Positions 21,170 to 24,340 of a DNA stretch of 24,340 nt are shown here, in pieces. A program made the position numbers and the translations under genes. Source of the stretch: a virus; the IMG/VR virus record IMGVR_UViG_3300037088_000580, positions 1 to 24,340 of that record; one strand, 5' to 3'. The number at the start of each line of letters is the position of its first letter. Position 1 is the stretch's first letter. The notes under the pieces were generated by a model, which ran no database searches, had not been told where the DNA came from, and was given only the letters and a program-made list of their open reading frames with translations.

Positions 21170-21451
21170 CTACCCTCCGGTCATGTTCTGGTAGACGTAC
21201 GCGACTACTGCCCACGGCTCGTCGTAGTTGCCCCAGTTCTTCTTGACCGCTTCCTTCGCACGCTCCCACGCCCCCTCGTCGTCCACCCAGCTCGGCGGGT
21301 TGCCCGGCACTGGCGGCCGCTGCTTGCCCCACCCCTTCAGCTGCGCCCGCGCCGCATCGTCCAACCCCTTCAGCTGCACCACTTTCACGTCGGCCGGCGA
21401 TGCACTCGCCGCCGGCTTGCCCATCATCTTCTTCGCCCACTGCTCGAACAT
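21170..21451 (-). CDS. Small conserved-looking head protein
   Basis: A 93-aa protein whose ribosome-binding site (AAGGAG) is inside the last portal codons, so the two are coupled. The C-terminal half has the compact motif P-P-S-W-V-D-D-E-G-A-W-E-R-A-K-E-A-V-K followed by N-Y-D-E-P-W-A-V-V-A-Y-V-Y. From memory, this Trp-rich pattern occurs in small proteins or terminal domains near phage portal and morphogenesis genes, but I cannot name its role. It ends at 21170 inside the ribosome-binding region of the morphogenesis gene. Confidence 0.75.
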   Translation of the reverse strand: MFEQWAKKMMGKPAASASPADVKVVQLKGLDDAARAQLKGWGKQRPPVPGNPPSWVDDEGAWERAKEAVKKNWGNYDEPWAVVAYVYQNMTGG

Positions 21452-21455
21452 CGCT

Positions 21456-23756
21456 CTACTCCTTCGGCTTGGTCGCAGGAGGTACCACCGCGCCCGCCGG
21501 AGGGGTCGGTGATGGCGAACCGAGATGGGGTGCAGGCGCAGCCGGCACCTCCTGCGTCTTGGGCTTCAGCGCCGCTTCGAGCTTGGCCTGCGCCGCATCG
21601 ATGCCCGCCGTGCCCTGCTTCTCCGCGACCTTCGCCTCGGCCCCCGCCATCGCCTCCCGCTTCGCCGTGAACTCCGCGATCGTCAGGTTGCCGTCCGGAT
21701 CGGGCCGGCCCGTCTCCGGGTTCATCAGCAACCCGAGGCCCATCCGCTCACGCGCTTCGTTCACCAGCACCACCTTGCCGATGTCCGTCGGTGCCAGTTC
21801 GAGGTCGGTCGTCTGCCCAGTCGCCTGCGGCGCCAGCACCCCGGCCGGCTGCGACCCCTCCGCGCCGGCGCTAGGCGCCCCGTCAGGGGCCGGCAGCGCC
21901 GTCTCGGGCGGTTCCCCGCCCGACGGCAGGCCCAGCGTGCCAGGGGCCGCCTCGCCGCCGCCCGGGGGCACTTCACCGCCGATGCCCACATACATCGCCT
22001 GCTGCTGCAACGCGTCCTGCCGCGCCTGCTGCCGCTGCTCCTCCTGCACCTTCTTCCACTCCTCCACGCCGTCCCGGTCGAGTAGGTTGGCCAATAGCTC
22101 CACGCACGTCTGCTGACTCAGCACCGGCTTGTTCCCGTTCGCCGTGGTCATGCCGTACGTGTACTCCTGCACGTCCTTCGCGGTCGGCTTGAAGTACGGC
22201 CCCCAATCGAGCCAGATGCGCCCTTCGCCCGGGGTCCGTTCGATCACCTCCTCGGTGAACTCCCCCGTCGGCTCGCCCCGCTCATCCAGCACCGGCTTCT
22301 GATCGATGCGCGGCGGCAGCGCCAGCGTGTACTCCACCGGCTCGGGCTCGGTTCCCTCGGGCGCCCCGTCCGGAACCAAGTGAAGGTACTTCTCGTTGTC
22401 GGTCTGCGCCTTCAGGTTTGGCATCTGCGCCTTCGCACTGCGATGCATCTGCCCCAACAGCCGCTCGACCGCTTGCCCGTACTGGTAGCGCTGCGTGTCG
22501 GTCTTCACGAGCATCGGCGCGTACAGCATCTTCATCGCAACGCTCGACAGCCCCGCCGCCGCCACCTGGTCCGGGTCCGGCACGACGCACTCGCACGTCT
22601 CGAGGATCTGCCCCTTCTTGTCCTTCACCAGCGCGCTGCCCGTCGTGATGCTGGTCCCCTCGAGCTCCAGGTAGTTCGCCTGAACATTCGCCCCGGTGAA
22701 CAGCGCGTTGTCCGACCCCTTCCGAAGCATCTTCCCGCTCATCACGTCGTTGTCGGTCTGAATGCACAGCGTCGGATCCAGGTTCAACGCGGCCCCACGA
22801 TCGATCACCGAGTTGATGGTGTCGAGCGTGTTCATCGCCTCGTACGTCTCGGAGTAGTCGGGCAGCCCATCCATGCCCCCCTCGGTCTCGTCATCGACCA
22901 AGTTCTCCACCCACACGAAGTGGCAGAACCCATCCCCATGCCGACACGTGCGCTCCTGGTCGATGGCCCACCAGGGGTCCTGCTTCAACTTGACCTCCAC
23001 CTCCTTGAACTCGACATCGGCTTCCCGGGTCCAGTCCCGCCGCTTCCAGAACAGCTTGCGCACCCGCTGCTTCTTGTCCGGGTCCCACACCTCACGCGCC
23101 ACCTGCGTGAGTTTGCTCACGTGCGCCGGCACGCGTTCCTCCTCGTCCTCCCACTCAAGCACGTGGATGCGCGACCCGGCATGCACCTGCACCCGCGGCT
23201 CCCCCTCGAAGAACGCCCACGACAACCCCACCGTACCGCATGCCCCGCCGATGTTGCGCGCCCGAATCATCTTCGCCTCGAGCGTGCATGCCTTCACCAG
23301 CGCTTCCACGAAGTCCTGGGTGTCCGGGTCGTCACTCCGGATCTGCGGCCACCGCCCGTGCCCAAACAGCATCCCCGTGAACGCAGCCACGATCTTCCGC
23401 GCCAACCGGTACGGCGTGCTCGGCCGGCGCTGATCCAACGGCACGTAGAAGCTCGGCATGCTCCCGCCGATGAGCGGTTGCGTCGCGTTGATCTTCCCCG
23501 GGCGCACCATCCGCCCCGCGAAGTCGAAAATCTTCCAATCGTGCTGCCGCGCATAGTAGAAGCTCGCTCGGTACTCGAGTTCCACCACACGTTCGCAGTG
23601 CAACATGCCAGCCGCGTCGTAGTCAGGCCCCACCGTCGTGTTCGCCAACCCGAAACTCGAGGCCGTCTGCGTCGCCCCGTCCGCCGTTGACGTTGGCGCA
23701 CTCGGCCCCGCGTCCTGCCGCCAAGGCTGCATGGTCATCGTCGGTTCGCCGGCCAT
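21456..23756 (-). CDS. Portal protein
   Basis: A 766-aa protein, the longest in the head module. The N-terminal region has Y-R-A-S-F-Y-Y-A-R-Q and P-Y-R-L-A-R-K-I-V-A-A-F-T-G-M-L-F-G, matching the early clip/wing helices of SPP1 gp6-type portals. The central part has F-V-W-V-E-N-L, D-Y-S-E-T-Y-E-A-M-N-T-L-D-T-I-N-S and R-Y-Q-Y-G-Q-A-V-E-R-L-L-G-Q-M, typical of the stem and crown. The portal forms the 12-subunit ring through which DNA enters and leaves. The last 165 residues are Pro/Gly/Ala-rich with V-L-V-N-E-A-R-E-R-M-G-L-G-L-L and D-G-N-L-T-I-A-E-F, a motif I associate with portal C-termini. The ATG has no obvious Shine-Dalgarno; coupling with the previous gene is likely. Confidence 0.86.
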   Translation of the reverse strand: MAGEPTMTMQPWRQDAGPSAPTSTADGATQTASSFGLANTTVGPDYDAAGMLHCERVVELEYRASFYYARQHDWKIFDFAGRMVRPGKINATQPLIGGSMPSFYVPLDQRRPSTPYRLARKIVAAFTGMLFGHGRWPQIRSDDPDTQDFVEALVKACTLEAKMIRARNIGGACGTVGLSWAFFEGEPRVQVHAGSRIHVLEWEDEEERVPAHVSKLTQVAREVWDPDKKQRVRKLFWKRRDWTREADVEFKEVEVKLKQDPWWAIDQERTCRHGDGFCHFVWVENLVDDETEGGMDGLPDYSETYEAMNTLDTINSVIDRGAALNLDPTLCIQTDNDVMSGKMLRKGSDNALFTGANVQANYLELEGTSITTGSALVKDKKGQILETCECVVPDPDQVAAAGLSSVAMKMLYAPMLVKTDTQRYQYGQAVERLLGQMHRSAKAQMPNLKAQTDNEKYLHLVPDGAPEGTEPEPVEYTLALPPRIDQKPVLDERGEPTGEFTEEVIERTPGEGRIWLDWGPYFKPTAKDVQEYTYGMTTANGNKPVLSQQTCVELLANLLDRDGVEEWKKVQEEQRQQARQDALQQQAMYVGIGGEVPPGGGEAAPGTLGLPSGGEPPETALPAPDGAPSAGAEGSQPAGVLAPQATGQTTDLELAPTDIGKVVLVNEARERMGLGLLMNPETGRPDPDGNLTIAEFTAKREAMAGAEAKVAEKQGTAGIDAAQAKLEAALKPKTQEVPAAPAPHLGSPSPTPPAGAVVPPATKPKE

Positions 23757-23769
23757 GGGCGCGAGTCTA

Positions 23770-24042
23770 TCAGCCGCCGCGGGCCGCTGCCATCCGGGCC
23801 GCCAGGCTGCCCTCCAACGGCGCCGGCGGCGGGATAGCTACCCGGGGCATCGGCGCGTCCGCCAGCATCGCCTGCGCCGCCGCATCCAGCTGCACCGCCC
23901 ACTCCCCGAAATCGTCCTGAACGTCCTCGGGCTCGAGCGGTGCCGCCGGTTCGGGTTCCGGCGGAGGTTCGACCAGCTCCGCCGCCCGTTCGAGCGCCAT
24001 CGCTCCAATGCGCAGTGCCCACCCACACGCCGCTCGCAACAC
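23770..24042 (-). CDS. Small hypothetical protein before the portal
   Basis: A 90-aa protein that starts with GTG at 24042 behind a G-rich segment (TAGGGGGTAG). The N-terminus is helical and hydrophobic (L-R-A-A-C-G-W-A-L-R-I-G-A-M-A-L). A Pro/Glu-rich linker (E-P-P-P-E-P-E-P) follows, then an acidic helix (F-G-E-W-A-V-Q-L-D-A-A-A-Q-A-M-L) and a Pro-rich end. The family is unknown. It stops with TGA at 23770-23772, 13 bases before the portal ATG. Other frames in this stretch are Arg/Gly-rich and look like shadows. Confidence 0.6.
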   Translation of the reverse strand: MLRAACGWALRIGAMALERAAELVEPPPEPEPAAPLEPEDVQDDFGEWAVQLDAAAQAMLADAPMPRVAIPPPAPLEGSLAARMAAARGG

Positions 24043-24055
24043 GCCGGTCTACCCC

Positions 24056-24340
24056 CTACACCAGCGCGTGCGCGTGGGTCGCGTAGTACCAGACGTCGAA
24101 GTACTTCGTGTTCGCCTTGACCGTGGTCGGGGTCACCGTGCGATTCGCACCGCTCTGAGCCGAAATGGCTTCCTGCACCCCATCGACCATCAGCTTGAAG
24201 GCCGTCGTCGATTGCGTCGCTGCGAGTCCCAGCATCGCGCCGGTCTGCACCGATGCGTTGTCCGCACCGACCGCGGCCGGCGCCACGTCCACGATGCCGT
24301 TGGGGTTGATCGAGATGAACGGCTTCACGCCCACCGTGGT
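24056..24340 (-). CDS. Partial small protein at the right edge
   Basis: The frame is open to the end of the window, so the start is uncertain; GTG at 24334 is the first possible start inside. The visible 92-94 residues are beta-rich with polar turns: F-I-S-I-N-P-N-G-I-V-D-V-A-P, L-M-V-D-G-V-Q-E-A-I-S-A and T-K-Y-F-D-V-W-Y-Y-A-T-H-A-H. This might be a small virion-surface or fibre-like protein, but no family is recognised. Confidence 0.6.
   Translation of the reverse strand, partial: TTVGVKPFISINPNGIVDVAPAAVGADNASVQTGAMLGLAATQSTTAFKLMVDGVQEAISAQSGANRTVTPTTVKANTKYFDVWYYATHAHALV

Noticed and set aside
23735-24028. 97-codon alternative frame over the small gene before the portal
   Set aside because: The product is Gly/Arg/Thr-rich and overlaps the portal start, while the chosen frame ends neatly before it.

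Overview
The window is a late structural-gene block of a tailed DNA phage (or prophage) with a contractile tail. Every supported gene lies on the minus strand, so genes are described from right to left (24340 to 1). Base composition is high in G+C (about two thirds by eye), with strongly GC-rich third codon positions. This points to a high-GC bacterial host, but nothing in the sequence names it. The genes are packed with short gaps or ATGA/GTG-type overlaps. No tRNA, CRISPR array, insertion sequence, integrase or bacterial gene was seen. No gap exceeds about 215 bases.

Head module (24340 to about 14470): a small partial gene, a small hypothetical gene, the portal protein (21456-23756), a small conserved-looking protein, an SPP1 gp7/Mu gpF-type head morphogenesis protein (20128-21165), two small disordered proteins, a perfect 32-bp palindrome, a 136-aa beta-rich protein, two tandem paralogous virion-like proteins (18367-19095 and 17602-18327), a coiled-coil scaffold (16615-17559) and the major capsid protein (14985-16400). 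I saw no head maturation protease, so assembly looks scaffold-dependent without proteolysis, in the style of SPP1 or P22. Terminase genes would lie outside the window.

Connector and tail module (14873 to 1): five small head-tail joining or tail-completion candidates, the sheath (9802-12030), tail tube (9328-9777), tail assembly chaperones G and G-T joined by a -1 frameshift at a TTTTTTC heptamer, the tape measure (6262-8259), an acidic coiled-coil protein, a LysM baseplate/tail protein, a gp27/gpD-type hub, a gp5/gpV-type spike, a Pro/Phe-rich small protein, and the start of a large protein with an Ig/PKD-like N-terminus that runs off the left edge.

The most interesting signal is non-coding. 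The leaders of the two most abundantly needed proteins, major capsid and sheath, carry the same long element: two identical blocks of 35 and 22 nt separated by a variable spacer. Each leader also has a 9-nt segment perfectly complementary to the downstream ribosome-binding site, and a small hairpin between these two whose sequence differs but whose pairing is kept. This looks like a duplicated cis-acting RNA (or promoter plus RNA leader) setting expression of the two main virion polymers. GC-rich hairpins follow the scaffold, capsid and tube genes and may bound these high-expression cassettes.
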